NCBI GenBank assembly: GCA_964627805.1
Contig: CAZVLA010000004.1
Span: 1-64,000 of the forward strand
Direction of reading: 5' to 3'
Source: CAZAMI01 sp964627805
Lineage (GTDB): Archaea; Thermoproteota; Thermoprotei_A; Sulfolobales; NBVN01
Length of the DNA: 64,000 bases
How positions within the stretch are numbered: position 1 is the first letter of the stretch; every line of letters starts with the position of its first letter. Shown here piece after piece: positions 24,046 through 31,973 of this stretch. The position numbers and the translations under genes are program-made. Below the pieces are notes generated by a model that saw only the letters and a program-made list of their open reading frames with translations, did not search any database and was not told where the DNA came from.

Positions 24046-26116
24046 TAAGAAGGTAGTTGTTGGTGTGGACATAATAAGGTCCGGGGGTAATGACCTTAGT
24101 AAGTACCTATACGCAATAGCCGTGGTTAGTAATGGTGTAGTTAAGAGAGTTGAGGAGGGTGGTTTAGGGAGGTTAGTAAGGATCTTATGGGATAATAAAG
24201 CCTCTGTACTAGCTGTTGATAACATACTGGAACTAGGTGGTACTAAAAGGAACGTCATTAAATTACTGAAGCTCTTACCACCTGAGACTGAGGTTATTCA
24301 AGTAACTCTAGATGACGGCAAGTTTACGAGCTTAAGGGAGGTAGCTTTTAAGGCTGGATTAACTAGCGATAAAAGTAAGTTAGGGCCTGTAAGAACAGCG
24401 GTAACACTTGCTCTACTAGCTGAGAAGGGTGAGGGAACTAAGCTGAAGTTGTTTGAGAGGAAGGTTAAGATAATAGTAAGTAAGGGTAGGTCAGGGTACG
24501 CAGGCGGTTCAAGATCTGATAAGTACCAGAGGAACATGAGGGCAGCGGTATCTAGGGTTGTTAAGAAGATTAGGGAGGAATTAGAGAGAAGAGGCTTTGA
24601 TTACGACGTGATGATTAGGAGGAGTAGGGGAGGTGTTGAGAGGGCTTTATTCATAGTCTATGCAGATAGGAAGGATCTTTACGGAGTAGTTGAAAAGTTA
24701 AGGGGGTATGATGTTAAGGTTAGGATAAAGCCTGTAATAAATAGTAAGTTATTCGTGATTGATGAAGGTAGTGAGCAGAGGAAGTACTTAATAGTTGGTT
24801 ATGACCCCGGCATAGAAGCTGGGTTAGCGGCACTTGATCTTAATGGTAATCCCGTACTTATTACATCAGGTAGGGAGTTAGATAGGGGTTCAGCATTATC
24901 TATACTATCCAAATACGGAGTAGTCACTGTAGTTGCTACAGACAAAAACCCTCCACCGGATGTGGTTAGAAAGTTAGCTTCGTCACTTAATGCTCAACTA
25001 TACGTACCCCCACACTCATTAAGCACGAGTGAGAAGGAGTTAATTGTTAAGGAGTTCTGCGAAACCAAGGGCGTGCAGGTAAGAAATACTCACGAAAGGG
25101 ACGCTCTTGCAGCAGCAATTAAGGCGTTAAGGACGTTCGAGCAGAAAATGAGTAAGCTTCAAGAAAGGATAAGGTTAATGGGCCTCAAGGTAAGTAACAT
25201 ACAGGAATATAAGGTTAGGTTACTCCGTAATGAGCCGTTAAGTAGCATTATTGAGGATATAATCACTGATATGATAGCTAAGAGAAGTAAGGGTGAGAGT
25301 AGGAGTGAGGTTATTAAAGGTTTAATTAAGGAAGCTATAGCAAGTAGGTTTGAAGTTAGGGATAAAGAGAGGAGGATAAGGCACTTAACGAAGAAAGTTG
25401 AAAGGCTAACTAAGGAAAATGAGCACCTTAGGAGTAAGATTAAGGAGTTGGAGTCGATTATTAGGGAGTATGAATATCAACTAACAATACTTAAGAACGA
25501 ATTAAGTAGGGATGTACTCAAAGACAGGAAGATAATGGAGTTAACGCAGAGGTTAAACAATATGAGTAGGTACGTAAGTGAGTTGAGGAGAGAGATAGAG
25601 GAGTTAGGTAATGTAAATAATTCATTAAGGGAATTGATCAAGTCACTAGTTAGGGGAGACTTAGTAGCCACTAAGGTGGTGACTAACTTAGTAAGCGCTT
25701 TTGAATTAAAGAACGATTCATTAGTTATTGATGTTGATGATGAAAAATACAATCTACTCTACTTAAGCCTAAGTAGGGCTGCTTGCGTGAGTACTGAGTT
25801 AAGTAGGGATGTAATAGAGTTACTAAGAAGCTCTAGGGTAGCTTTAATACTTCCCGACGATTGTAGGGAACTGGCTATTAGACTACGTAACTCGTACGTG
25901 CCAGCAGTACCCGTGACTGGGGTAGTGGTTATTGATGATATCGCACTAACCAATGCTGAGATCATTAACGAGGTTAAGGGCTGTATTAAGGACATTAAGG
26001 AAGCTATAAGACGTGAGGAGGTTAGTGAATTAACCGAGGAGAAGCTCATTGAATTAATAAGTTCATACAGAAGCGAGAGGGTTAAGGAGAGGTTAGAATT
26101 AGGTGCTAAGGAGTAG
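24035..26116 (+). CDS. DUF460 protein: RNase-H/RuvC-like domain plus coiled coil
   Basis: A ~693-residue archaeal protein of COG2433. The N-terminal part opens VVGVDIIRSGG. A mid-region around residue 250 reads GYDPGIEAGLAALDLNG and ends in HERDALAAAIKAL (about 365), the acidic pattern of RuvC/RNase-H-fold nucleases. It continues as a long coiled coil (about 380-560) and a compact C-terminal domain. ATG 24035 is chosen over ATG 24017 because AAGGGGG lies 6-7 nt upstream. It overlaps rio2 by 11 bp. Function is unknown; a structural or nuclease role in nucleic-acid processing is likely. Confidence 0.85.
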   Translation: MRSDKKVVVGVDIIRSGGNDLSKYLYAIAVVSNGVVKRVEEGGLGRLVRILWDNKASVLAVDNILELGGTKRNVIKLLKLLPPETEVIQVTLDDGKFTSLREVAFKAGLTSDKSKLGPVRTAVTLALLAEKGEGTKLKLFERKVKIIVSKGRSGYAGGSRSDKYQRNMRAAVSRVVKKIREELERRGFDYDVMIRRSRGGVERALFIVYADRKDLYGVVEKLRGYDVKVRIKPVINSKLFVIDEGSEQRKYLIVGYDPGIEAGLAALDLNGNPVLITSGRELDRGSALSILSKYGVVTVVATDKNPPPDVVRKLASSLNAQLYVPPHSLSTSEKELIVKEFCETKGVQVRNTHERDALAAAIKALRTFEQKMSKLQERIRLMGLKVSNIQEYKVRLLRNEPLSSIIEDIITDMIAKRSKGESRSEVIKGLIKEAIASRFEVRDKERRIRHLTKKVERLTKENEHLRSKIKELESIIREYEYQLTILKNELSRDVLKDRKIMELTQRLNNMSRYVSELRREIEELGNVNNSLRELIKSLVRGDLVATKVVTNLVSAFELKNDSLVIDVDDEKYNLLYLSLSRAACVSTELSRDVIELLRSSRVALILPDDCRELAIRLRNSYVPAVPVTGVVVIDDIALTNAEIINEVKGCIKDIKEAIRREEVSELTEEKLIELISSYRSERVKERLELGAKE

Positions 26117-26146
26117 TTATTAATTCCCTAAGCTTAAGAGGGGTAG

Positions 26147-26491
26147 GTGTGCAGGGTGGGTAGGAAGAAGTTAATATTTAAGCAGATTTACGGACCCGAC
26201 ATATTAGAAGGTAGGAAAACATCGACTGTAAGGCTGTACTCACCCGTTAAAAAAGGCGATATAGTTGAGATTAGAGCTGGTAAAGTAAAAATAGGGACAG
26301 CGATCATCGAGGACGTTGAGATTAAGGAGGTTAGGGAATTAACTGATGAAGACGCAAACATAGACGGTTTTAGCAATCGTGAGGAACTCATAAGGGCTTT
26401 AAGGAGAATATATGGTAGCAGGATAAGTGACACGACTGAGGTTAAGTTAATTAAGTTTAAGTTAATCGGTAAGGAGGAATCTACTCCTTAA
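26147..26491 (+). CDS. ASCH-domain protein
   Basis: A ~114-residue ASCH/PUA-like RNA-binding protein. The start FKQIYGPDILEGRKTSTVRLYSP contains the conserved G-x-K-T-x-T-x-R core, and GDIVEIRAGKVKIGTAIIEDVEI forms the characteristic barrel strands. Families of this type bind RNA or act on modified nucleosides. Candidate starts are GTG 26147 and GTG 26156. It follows DUF460 by 30 nt, giving an apparent rio2-DUF460-ASCH operon, and overlaps the convergent Sm-like-repeat gene by 11 bp. Confidence 0.85.
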   Translation: MCRVGRKKLIFKQIYGPDILEGRKTSTVRLYSPVKKGDIVEIRAGKVKIGTAIIEDVEIKEVRELTDEDANIDGFSNREELIRALRRIYGSRISDTTEVKLIKFKLIGKEESTP

Positions 26492-26879
26492 TAGACACGG
26501 TAGCTATGCTTGACTTAGGTATTACTAAGGCCTTACCCTCATTCGTAACAACACCTAACTCATACCTTGTAACCTTCATTAATTTACCCTTAAGTACTGA
26601 CCCATCAACTAAAGTTACGTCAATCCTACACCCTATAAAGTCAGTAGTTAAGACCGTATCCTCTAACTCCTCCTGACTGTATCCGTGGAGGTCAGGAGGC
26701 TGAACTTCAATAAACAGCACGGCATGCCTAAAGACTATAACGGGCCCGTCTCTGGTACGGAGACCTATCTCGTACCTACTAACTTCATCGATTACTCCCT
26801 CAATGAAGCCATCAACACCGATGACTTTAATCTTGGCAGACTTCCCAGTAAACCTACCGTCTAGGATGTTTTCCTTCAA
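26481..26879 (-). CDS. Protein made of two tandem Sm/Hfq-like repeats
   Basis: A 132-residue protein with an internal duplication. Residues ~14-59 (KIKVIGVDGFIEGVIDEV, then SRYEIGL) align with ~83-130 (RIDVTLVDGSVLKGKLMKV, then TRYELGV). Both share the pattern VDG-x3-G-x3-V-x-RYE-x-G, each followed by two more strands. This is the strand order of an Sm1/Sm2 barrel, so the protein is read as a single-chain Sm-fold dimer. The linker (60-82) is acidic. It is distinct from the conventional LSm at 21349. RNA binding is inferred, not shown. Confidence 0.7.
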   Translation of the reverse strand: MKENILDGRFTGKSAKIKVIGVDGFIEGVIDEVSRYEIGLRTRDGPVIVFRHAVLFIEVQPPDLHGYSQEELEDTVLTTDFIGCRIDVTLVDGSVLKGKLMKVTRYELGVVTNEGKALVIPKSSIATVSIKE

Positions 26880-26920
26880 TTATACCTACCCAAGAATCAG
26901 AGGTGAGTTAAGAAAGTAAA

Positions 26921-26930
26921 AAGTATATAT
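26921..26930 (+). promoter_or_regulatory. TATA box for the C/D box RNA
   Basis: AAGTATATAT, centred about 26 nt before the expected RNA 5' end at ~26951. It also lies just upstream of the divergent Sm-repeat gene start at 26879. Confidence 0.55.
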
Positions 26931-26950
26931 GTTAGTAATTTAAAAGAGCT

Positions 26951-27011
26951 ACATAGATGATGAAAGCCGGAGTGATGAATAGGGTGATTAGGCTGAGCTG
27001 CGCTGATTTGT
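26951..27011 (+). ncRNA. C/D box small guide RNA
   Basis: The canonical order is box C ATGATGA (26957-26963), an 11-nt guide (26964-26974), D' ATGA (26975-26978), a 5-nt spacer, C' GTGATTA (26984-26990), a 12-nt guide GGCTGAGCTGCG (26991-27002) and box D CTGA (27003-27006). Spacing matches archaeal 2'-O-methylation guides bound by L7Ae, Nop5 and fibrillarin. A TATA box sits ~26 nt upstream. The D guide is complementary to CGCAGCTCAGCC, reminiscent of a tRNA D-arm. The D' box deviates from CTGA, so that half may be weaker. No coding frame occupies this gap. Confidence 0.7.
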
Positions 27012-27030
27012 AAGGGTTTTAAGTAATCAA

Positions 27031-28167
27031 TTAACTTACCTCTTTGTAGGCTAAACCTAACGATTCGGCGAGTTCATAGGCCCTACGCATTTCCTCTCCA
27101 CTCGGTCTTCGGGCTATGTCGCTGTATTCCTTCCTATACTTAAGTACTAAGTACTCGGGCCTGTATTGGGCCATTACATTAACTAAGGCATGCTTACAGT
27201 TTACGGCTATCCACTTAAGTACTGGTTCAGTACAGCAGTTCAGATGATTAGGTAGTACTAAGTGTCTAATGATGATGGGGTCGCCCTCCTTACATATTAT
27301 GCTTAAGTTCCTAGTAACTACATTAAAGTAATTACTTACTTTAGATAGTCTTTCACCACAGGAATTATTACCGTACTTAAAGTCAGGTAGCCATATATCT
27401 ATTAAGTCCTTAATTAGTTTAAGAGCTTCATTAGTTAAGTACATGTTGCTATTCCACAATTGCGGGACATTTACACGTACGTACTTAAGCGACGATATTA
27501 TGGTATGTATATTAGGTGTGGGGTCACCACCAACGTGGTTTATGTTTCTAGCACCTTCAAACCTTAAATACTCTTGAATAGCCGCTAACTCCGTCGGAGT
27601 TACTTTAATCCCTGAGCGAGGATTAACTTGTGATATATCGTAATTTTGACAGTATACGCACTTGAAGTTACATCCACCGTAAAATATCGTACCACTAGGT
27701 ACTAGGGGTGCCTCCTCACCCATATGTAGGAAGTACGACGATACGTAAGTATGTATGTCAATACTACAAGCACCTGACCTTAATCTCCTATCAATGCCGC
27801 ATCTCCTCTCGCAGAACATGCATTCTCTAGTTATTCTCCAAGCAATCTCCTCCTTAATATCTATAAATGAGTACTTAGGGCTATCCATCTCCTCAACATC
27901 CTTAAGCGTTAAGTTACCTTCTCTAGCCTTACTAAGTAACTTAAGGAACTCTCTCCTAACCTCTTCGTGGAGATTCCATAATTCATCGTAACTTAATTCC
28001 TTAGGGTTCTGTTCAGTACCTACCTTCTTAGCTATTAGGAACTTAGCTGGTGTTCTATTCTCCATAACTCTTCTATACCACTTAAGCCTATCATTAACTA
28101 CTTTAGACCTCCATACATACTCGGCATCGGGTCTTACTACCCTCCATAGCGCATTATTAAACCTCAT
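27031..28167 (-). CDS. PflX-like radical SAM protein
   Basis: Radical S-adenosylmethionine enzyme resembling pyruvate-formate-lyase activating enzymes (COG1313). The radical cluster motif is CNFKCVYC (about residue 166), preceded by a second cysteine set CMFCERRCGIDRR (about 115-127) that may hold an auxiliary cluster. GGDP downstream fits the SAM-binding strand. 378 residues is normal for the PflX group. No glycyl-radical enzyme gene is nearby, so the substrate is unknown. ATG 28167 precedes an N-terminal ~110-residue helical extension. Confidence 0.87.
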   Translation of the reverse strand: MRFNNALWRVVRPDAEYVWRSKVVNDRLKWYRRVMENRTPAKFLIAKKVGTEQNPKELSYDELWNLHEEVRREFLKLLSKAREGNLTLKDVEEMDSPKYSFIDIKEEIAWRITRECMFCERRCGIDRRLRSGACSIDIHTYVSSYFLHMGEEAPLVPSGTIFYGGCNFKCVYCQNYDISQVNPRSGIKVTPTELAAIQEYLRFEGARNINHVGGDPTPNIHTIISSLKYVRVNVPQLWNSNMYLTNEALKLIKDLIDIWLPDFKYGNNSCGERLSKVSNYFNVVTRNLSIICKEGDPIIIRHLVLPNHLNCCTEPVLKWIAVNCKHALVNVMAQYRPEYLVLKYRKEYSDIARRPSGEEMRRAYELAESLGLAYKEVS

Positions 28168-28203
28168 ACTCCCGAGTAATGTAACGTAATAGTCTCTATA
28201 AAC

Positions 28204-28623
28204 TTAATGAAGTAGGACATCTTCTAAATTAATAACGTGTACCTCGCTGATTACTCTCCTACTACCTAACTTAGTGATTTTAACACCTTCAAGAGTAAGT
28301 AATTTCTCCTTAAATTCTGGGGAACTCCTTGAGTGTAGGGTGTAGCCACCTAGTTCCATATTCGACTTAATCACTCGGTGACAGGGCACTACTATGGGTT
28401 TCTCATTACTTTTAAGCACGTTAGCCACGAACCTAGGACTTACTCCGAGAACCTTAGCTATCGACGAGTACGTAGTCACCTTACCTATAGGTACTAACTG
28501 AATAAGTGCGAAGATAAGTTCTCTTAAATAGCTCAGTACCTTACTATGATCGCTTATTACCTCGTAGAAGTCATTACTAATAAACAAAACAATATGTTTT
28601 GATTTATGCTTTCTTTCCCTCAT
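28204..28623 (-). CDS. ogt: Methylated-DNA-protein-cysteine methyltransferase, minimal form
   Basis: Suicide repair protein that removes O6-alkyl groups from guanine. The catalytic PCHRV (Cys81) is intact, distinguishing it from inactive alkyltransferase-like proteins. The recognition helix SPRFVANVLKSN (about 62-73) has the arginine finger. At 139 residues the sequence before the catalytic domain is only ~30 residues, shorter than the usual N-terminal RNase-H-like domain. It is located 12 nt after the small AbrB-like gene on the same strand. Confidence 0.92.
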   Translation of the reverse strand: MRERKHKSKHIVLFISNDFYEVISDHSKVLSYLRELIFALIQLVPIGKVTTYSSIAKVLGVSPRFVANVLKSNEKPIVVPCHRVIKSNMELGGYTLHSRSSPEFKEKLLTLEGVKITKLGSRRVISEVHVINLEDVLLH

Positions 28624-28635
28624 TAACTACTATAC

Positions 28636-28860
28636 CTACTTACCCTCACTACTCTCCATGGCTTTCTTAGCTTTTATTATTATGACTCCTTCCTGCTCCC
28701 TTCTCTCTACTATGAACTCTGTACCCCATTTCTCAACCATGTTCTTCGGAAGGTAAAGGTTCAGTGGTAGTGTGTAGTACTCGTATGTGTATACCTTACC
28801 CTTTACCACTTTCTTACCAATAACCTTTCTAGCAGTTGCTTCTCGACGAGTAACGCTCAT
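28636..28860 (-). CDS. Small AbrB-like swapped-hairpin protein (tentative)
   Basis: A 74-residue basic protein. TYEYYTLPLNLYLPKNMVEKWG followed by FIVERREQEGVIIIKAKK resembles the strand-helix-strand pattern of AbrB/SpoVT DNA-binding domains, with the N-terminal ~25 residues an added basic arm. It starts at ATG 28860 and precedes ogt by 12 nt, so it may regulate or accompany the repair gene. The family assignment is from pattern only. Confidence 0.65.
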   Translation of the reverse strand: MSVTRREATARKVIGKKVVKGKVYTYEYYTLPLNLYLPKNMVEKWGTEFIVERREQEGVIIIKAKKAMESSEGK

Positions 28861-28970
28861 TCATCTCACCCTTTAAAGCTTGTAAAACTAAGTTATTAAG
28901 CTTCTGTTACATGAGTACTTTAAAATTCATTAATGAAGTATCATTACCGAGATATAACAGTTAAACATTA

Positions 28971-30530
28971 TTAATCTTCATAGCTAAATGAAAATAGAGG
29001 TTCATCCTGTACATAGTTTTTACCCAGCTTTAAAGCAATTTCCGCTTTACTCAATTCGTAACCTAAATAAATTGCATGCTCCTTACTCAACCCTATATTT
29101 CTAATAACATATCTCCCTAAACTTAAGGCATCCTCTCCGGTAAATCTTATCATAACTTTGTTATTACTTCTTTTGTGTACATCAACTACAATCAATTTCT
29201 TCTTATGATCAACGTATATCCTTAAATAATATTCTCTATCTAGTACTGGCGGTACTTTACCTACGTTAACTACGTTAGTAATTGGTGATTGCCTAGGTAC
29301 TTCAGCACTTCTAGGTCTCTTATCCTTAAGTATGAGTAAGTTTAAGTTAACATTTATTGGTGGGGATCTCCTAACGTAAGCCCTATAAATCATATTACGA
29401 GCTATGTATGCTTCCTTAATAGCGCCCTTAGCCTTGTAACTTTCCTCAGTTACTAACATATTACTGATGCCTAGCTCAAAGCCTAAGGTCATTAATGTAG
29501 CTATCACTCCATGCGAATCAACGTCCATTAACTCATAAACATTTGATAGACCCATCATAAGCGGTACTCTCATGTTCTTAGATACGTATTTATACTTAAT
29601 TATCGAATCTATTAAGCCAAGTAGCGGTGGCTTAAGGACTGCGTCGATAATTATTTTATCAATACCTAAGGTGCTTAATTCTGTGATTATGGATTTAATA
29701 TATGCTAAATTCTCAGCTATAACTACGATTGCCTTATCCTTTAACTCACTTGAGTACTTTCTTATTAAGTCTATCCTATTAATTACGTCTAGATTCATTA
29801 GGATATCAACATCGCTTAGTAATGCGTCATCCCTAACTATTAAGTCTATAGGTGCATCAATACCTATTAATAACTCACTATCGTAGCTCCTTATTTCCCT
29901 AATCAATTTACGTAGAGGAGCGGTGTCATAATTACCAGCTTCTAATCCAAGCACTATACCTTGATAATTATATCTTCTTAACTTATTCACTACATTCAAT
30001 ACCTCATTAAGGCCCTCCTTAATTTTATTCCTAACCACTACTTCGTAGAGTAAGTTAATGGGTGGGGGTCTTACTGGGAATTTAACACCCCTTAAGTAGA
30101 ATGAAGTAGGTGATGTGCTTAATGCCTCACGCACCCTCTCATCATATACTTGCCTAAGGTAGTTCTCCATAACTTCATCAGCAGGCTTCTCTTTACTTAA
30201 TCTACCACCGCTCATTATGTAATCTATAAGTACGGGGATGTCACCAGCGTATTTAGTGCCTTTGAAGACTTCAGCATTAACTACCCTCTCAATTAATTCA
30301 GTACTACCAACTACAAGTCCAGGTATGAGAATTATGTCAGCATCTCTCAAGATCCTCTTATAAGGATCCCTACTCAAGTAATTAGCTATGTCCTTGGTAG
30401 TAGCTAGGGAGGCTATAGGTACTTCCTCAAGAGTAATTACCTCTATACTACAGTCACTCCTACGTAGATCCTTAACTATACTCCTCACTATATCACTAGC
30501 AGCTCTAGTAGTTACTAGTACGATCTTCAT
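28971..30530 (-). CDS. Dihydropteroate-synthase-related protein
   Basis: A 519-residue archaeal protein of the dihydropteroate-synthase-related family (TIGR00284). An N-terminal Rossmann-like part begins MKIVLVTTRAASDIV and includes ADIILIPGLVVG. The central TIM barrel has successive strands such as GIVLGLEAGNYD, LLIGIDAPIDL and IIIDAVLKPP. A small C-terminal domain closes the sequence. Members may contribute to modified pterin or methanopterin-like cofactors, but activity has not been assigned. Leaderless or short-leader expression is likely; the start lies divergent to the gene at 30612. Confidence 0.8.
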   Translation of the reverse strand: MKIVLVTTRAASDIVRSIVKDLRRSDCSIEVITLEEVPIASLATTKDIANYLSRDPYKRILRDADIILIPGLVVGSTELIERVVNAEVFKGTKYAGDIPVLIDYIMSGGRLSKEKPADEVMENYLRQVYDERVREALSTSPTSFYLRGVKFPVRPPPINLLYEVVVRNKIKEGLNEVLNVVNKLRRYNYQGIVLGLEAGNYDTAPLRKLIREIRSYDSELLIGIDAPIDLIVRDDALLSDVDILMNLDVINRIDLIRKYSSELKDKAIVVIAENLAYIKSIITELSTLGIDKIIIDAVLKPPLLGLIDSIIKYKYVSKNMRVPLMMGLSNVYELMDVDSHGVIATLMTLGFELGISNMLVTEESYKAKGAIKEAYIARNMIYRAYVRRSPPINVNLNLLILKDKRPRSAEVPRQSPITNVVNVGKVPPVLDREYYLRIYVDHKKKLIVVDVHKRSNNKVMIRFTGEDALSLGRYVIRNIGLSKEHAIYLGYELSKAEIALKLGKNYVQDEPLFSFSYED

Positions 30531-30611
30531 TACCCACCCACTACCTAGAAAAGCACTGATAAGCTTAAAACTACATAAGCCTATACAGAAAAGTTAGTTT
30601 GGTCAGTAGAG

Positions 30612-30902
30612 ATGGTCGAAAAGATACCCGCACTTGATTTAGAGGGTTTAGCAATAAATGGTCTAATAGAGTCTTTTGAATTACGTGAATGTAGGGAGTT
30701 AGGGAATGATTACGTTAAGGTAGTAGCTCAGTTAAAGAACGGGGTACGTGTTGAAACCGAATGTGGTCCTAGGCAGAGGATTGGTAGGGTTTACTTAACG
30801 TTAGTTAAGTATAAAGACTGGGGTAAGTCGATAGTCCTTGAGGGAGTTTCAGAGGAGATGATGAGTGGTATTACATATGACCTAGACCTAGGGCAGGAAT
30901 GA
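30612..30902 (+). CDS. Small beta-rich protein, unknown function
   Basis: A 96-residue protein of unknown family with alternating strands (YVKVVAQLKNGVRVETEC, IGRVYLTLVKYK, SIVLEGVS). It has two cysteines 37 residues apart and no catalytic motif. The ATG at 30612 follows a TATA-like CTTAAAAC about 50 bp upstream. It is followed after ~120 bp by the TFS-like gene. Host-like codon use supports it as real. Confidence 0.65.
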   Translation: MVEKIPALDLEGLAINGLIESFELRECRELGNDYVKVVAQLKNGVRVETECGPRQRIGRVYLTLVKYKDWGKSIVLEGVSEEMMSGITYDLDLGQE

Positions 30903-31025
30903 TTAAAACACCAGACGCTGACTTCAGGAGTCACTCCTCATTAATTAAACTAATTAAGCAGAGTGAAGTTGAGTAACGAAAAAGTTTTTAACCTTCTAAG
31001 CTCACACCCACTGTCGGGTTGCAAG

Positions 31026-31319
31026 ATGAAGTTCTGTCCTAGGTGTGGATCGGTACTAATGCCCGTGAAGAGGGGCGATAAACTAGTATTGAAGTGCCCA
31101 TCATGCGGGTATGAGGAGGAGGTCAGGGGTAATATTAAGAAAGACTACACCATAGAGGCTAAGTCAAACGCAGAGAATAAGGTAAAGACAACATCAATAG
31201 TGAGTGAGGGTAGGGGAGGATTCAGGAGTCGTGAGGAGCTTGAGCAGGAGAAGGAGGAGTTCTACGAGGTATTCCTGGAGCTTATGGGTGGTGAAGAAGG
31301 AGGCGGGGAAGGAGAGTAA
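31026..31319 (+). CDS. TFS-like protein retaining only the N-terminal zinc ribbon
   Basis: A ~97-residue paralogue of transcript-cleavage factor TFS/RPB9. The N-terminal ribbon is clear (C4, C7, C24, C27) and very similar to that of the full TFS at 58337-58681. The rest is a charged linker and an acidic helix (EELEQEKEEFYEVFLELM). The C-terminal ribbon with the catalytic Asp-Glu hairpin is absent, so it should not stimulate RNA cleavage. ATG 31026 is preferred because TTTTTAACC at about 30984-30992 is correctly spaced; a 21-codon upstream extension (to 30963) is possible but unlike the family. Confidence 0.85.
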   Translation: MKFCPRCGSVLMPVKRGDKLVLKCPSCGYEEEVRGNIKKDYTIEAKSNAENKVKTTSIVSEGRGGFRSREELEQEKEEFYEVFLELMGGEEGGGEGE

Positions 31320-31387
31320 GGGGCAATAATACGCTTATTCACTTATCTTAGTTACTCCCATAACTCTAATTGAGTTAATGAGGCATT

Positions 31388-31397
31388 ACTTATAACC
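31388..31397 (+). promoter_or_regulatory. TATA box of tRNA-Leu
   Basis: ACTTATAACC centred about 28 nt before the 5' end of tRNA-Leu at 31421. Confidence 0.6.
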
Positions 31398-31420
31398 CCC
31401 GACCCTAAAGAATGGTTGGC

Positions 31421-31523
31421 GCGGGGGTGCCCGAGCCAGGTCAAAGGGGTCGGGCTCAGGACCCTCAGGTGGGAGCCCCGATGGCAGAGGCCTGCGTGGG
31501 TTCAAATCCCACCCCCCGCACCA
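31421..31523 (+). tRNA. tRNA-Leu (anticodon CAG) with 15-nt intron and encoded CCA
   Basis: Class II tRNA: acceptor GCGGGGG pairs with CCCCCGC, there is a long variable arm (around TGGC to GCCTGC), and a T arm GTGGG-TTCAAAT-CCCAC. The anticodon stem TCGGG (31450-31454) pairs with CCCGA (31477-31481) only if the 15 nt at 31461-31475 are removed. These form a bulge-helix-bulge: CTCA pairs with TGGG, with 3-nt bulges GGA and AGC. Splicing yields loop CTCAGGC with anticodon CAG at 37/38. The discriminator A is 31520 and CCA is encoded at 31521-31523. Confidence 0.93.
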
Positions 31524-31528
31524 AAGAA

Positions 31529-31909
31529 TCACTGCTTACTTCTCTCATCTCCACGCTTGATTGATTTAATCCTACGTACCTTCTCAATAATGTCTAAGTA
31601 CTGACTTACTAAGTTAAGTACATCACTACTTACTGAATCCTTAGATACTTCATTTATTAAGTTCAGTAGCTTATTTGACGCGATCTTCTCAACTAAGTCT
31701 AGCACAGCATTCGTTGTTACTTCAATTGCCTCCCGCTCATCTCTCACTACCTTAACCTCACCGTGTATGGGGCATACTAAGCTGCCATCCTTCAACCTGA
31801 ATAATGGTGAGTTACAGAGGGGGCATGACTGATCAAGCATTACAGCTCCTGAACGCATTAGTTCCGTCATTCTCTTTATTAGTTTTGCTCTATCAACACC
31901 TTCGCGCAT
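31529..31909 (-). CDS. Sjogren's/scleroderma autoantigen-1 (p27) family zinc protein
   Basis: A 126-residue archaeal homologue of the p27 autoantigen family (UPF0148, COG1645). After an N-terminal helix with the typical MTELMRSGAVML segment comes a zinc knuckle SCPLCNSPLFRLKDG followed by LVCPIHGE. Ligands would be C29, C32, C46 and apparently H49 instead of the usual fourth Cys. The remainder is helical. Its biochemical role is unknown. It sits 5 nt downstream of the tRNA-Leu CCA, antisense in orientation. Confidence 0.85.
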   Translation of the reverse strand: MREGVDRAKLIKRMTELMRSGAVMLDQSCPLCNSPLFRLKDGSLVCPIHGEVKVVRDEREAIEVTTNAVLDLVEKIASNKLLNLINEVSKDSVSSDVLNLVSQYLDIIEKVRRIKSIKRGDERSKQ

Positions 31910-31973
31910 ACATCGACCCCCAACTTAAATCCTTATTTATTCCTTTATCTCTAACCCCAAGGGGTGGGAATTA

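Noticed and set aside
31416..31604. 62-codon frame across tRNA-Leu
   Set aside because: It reads through a well-folded tRNA and into the antisense of the p27-family gene.
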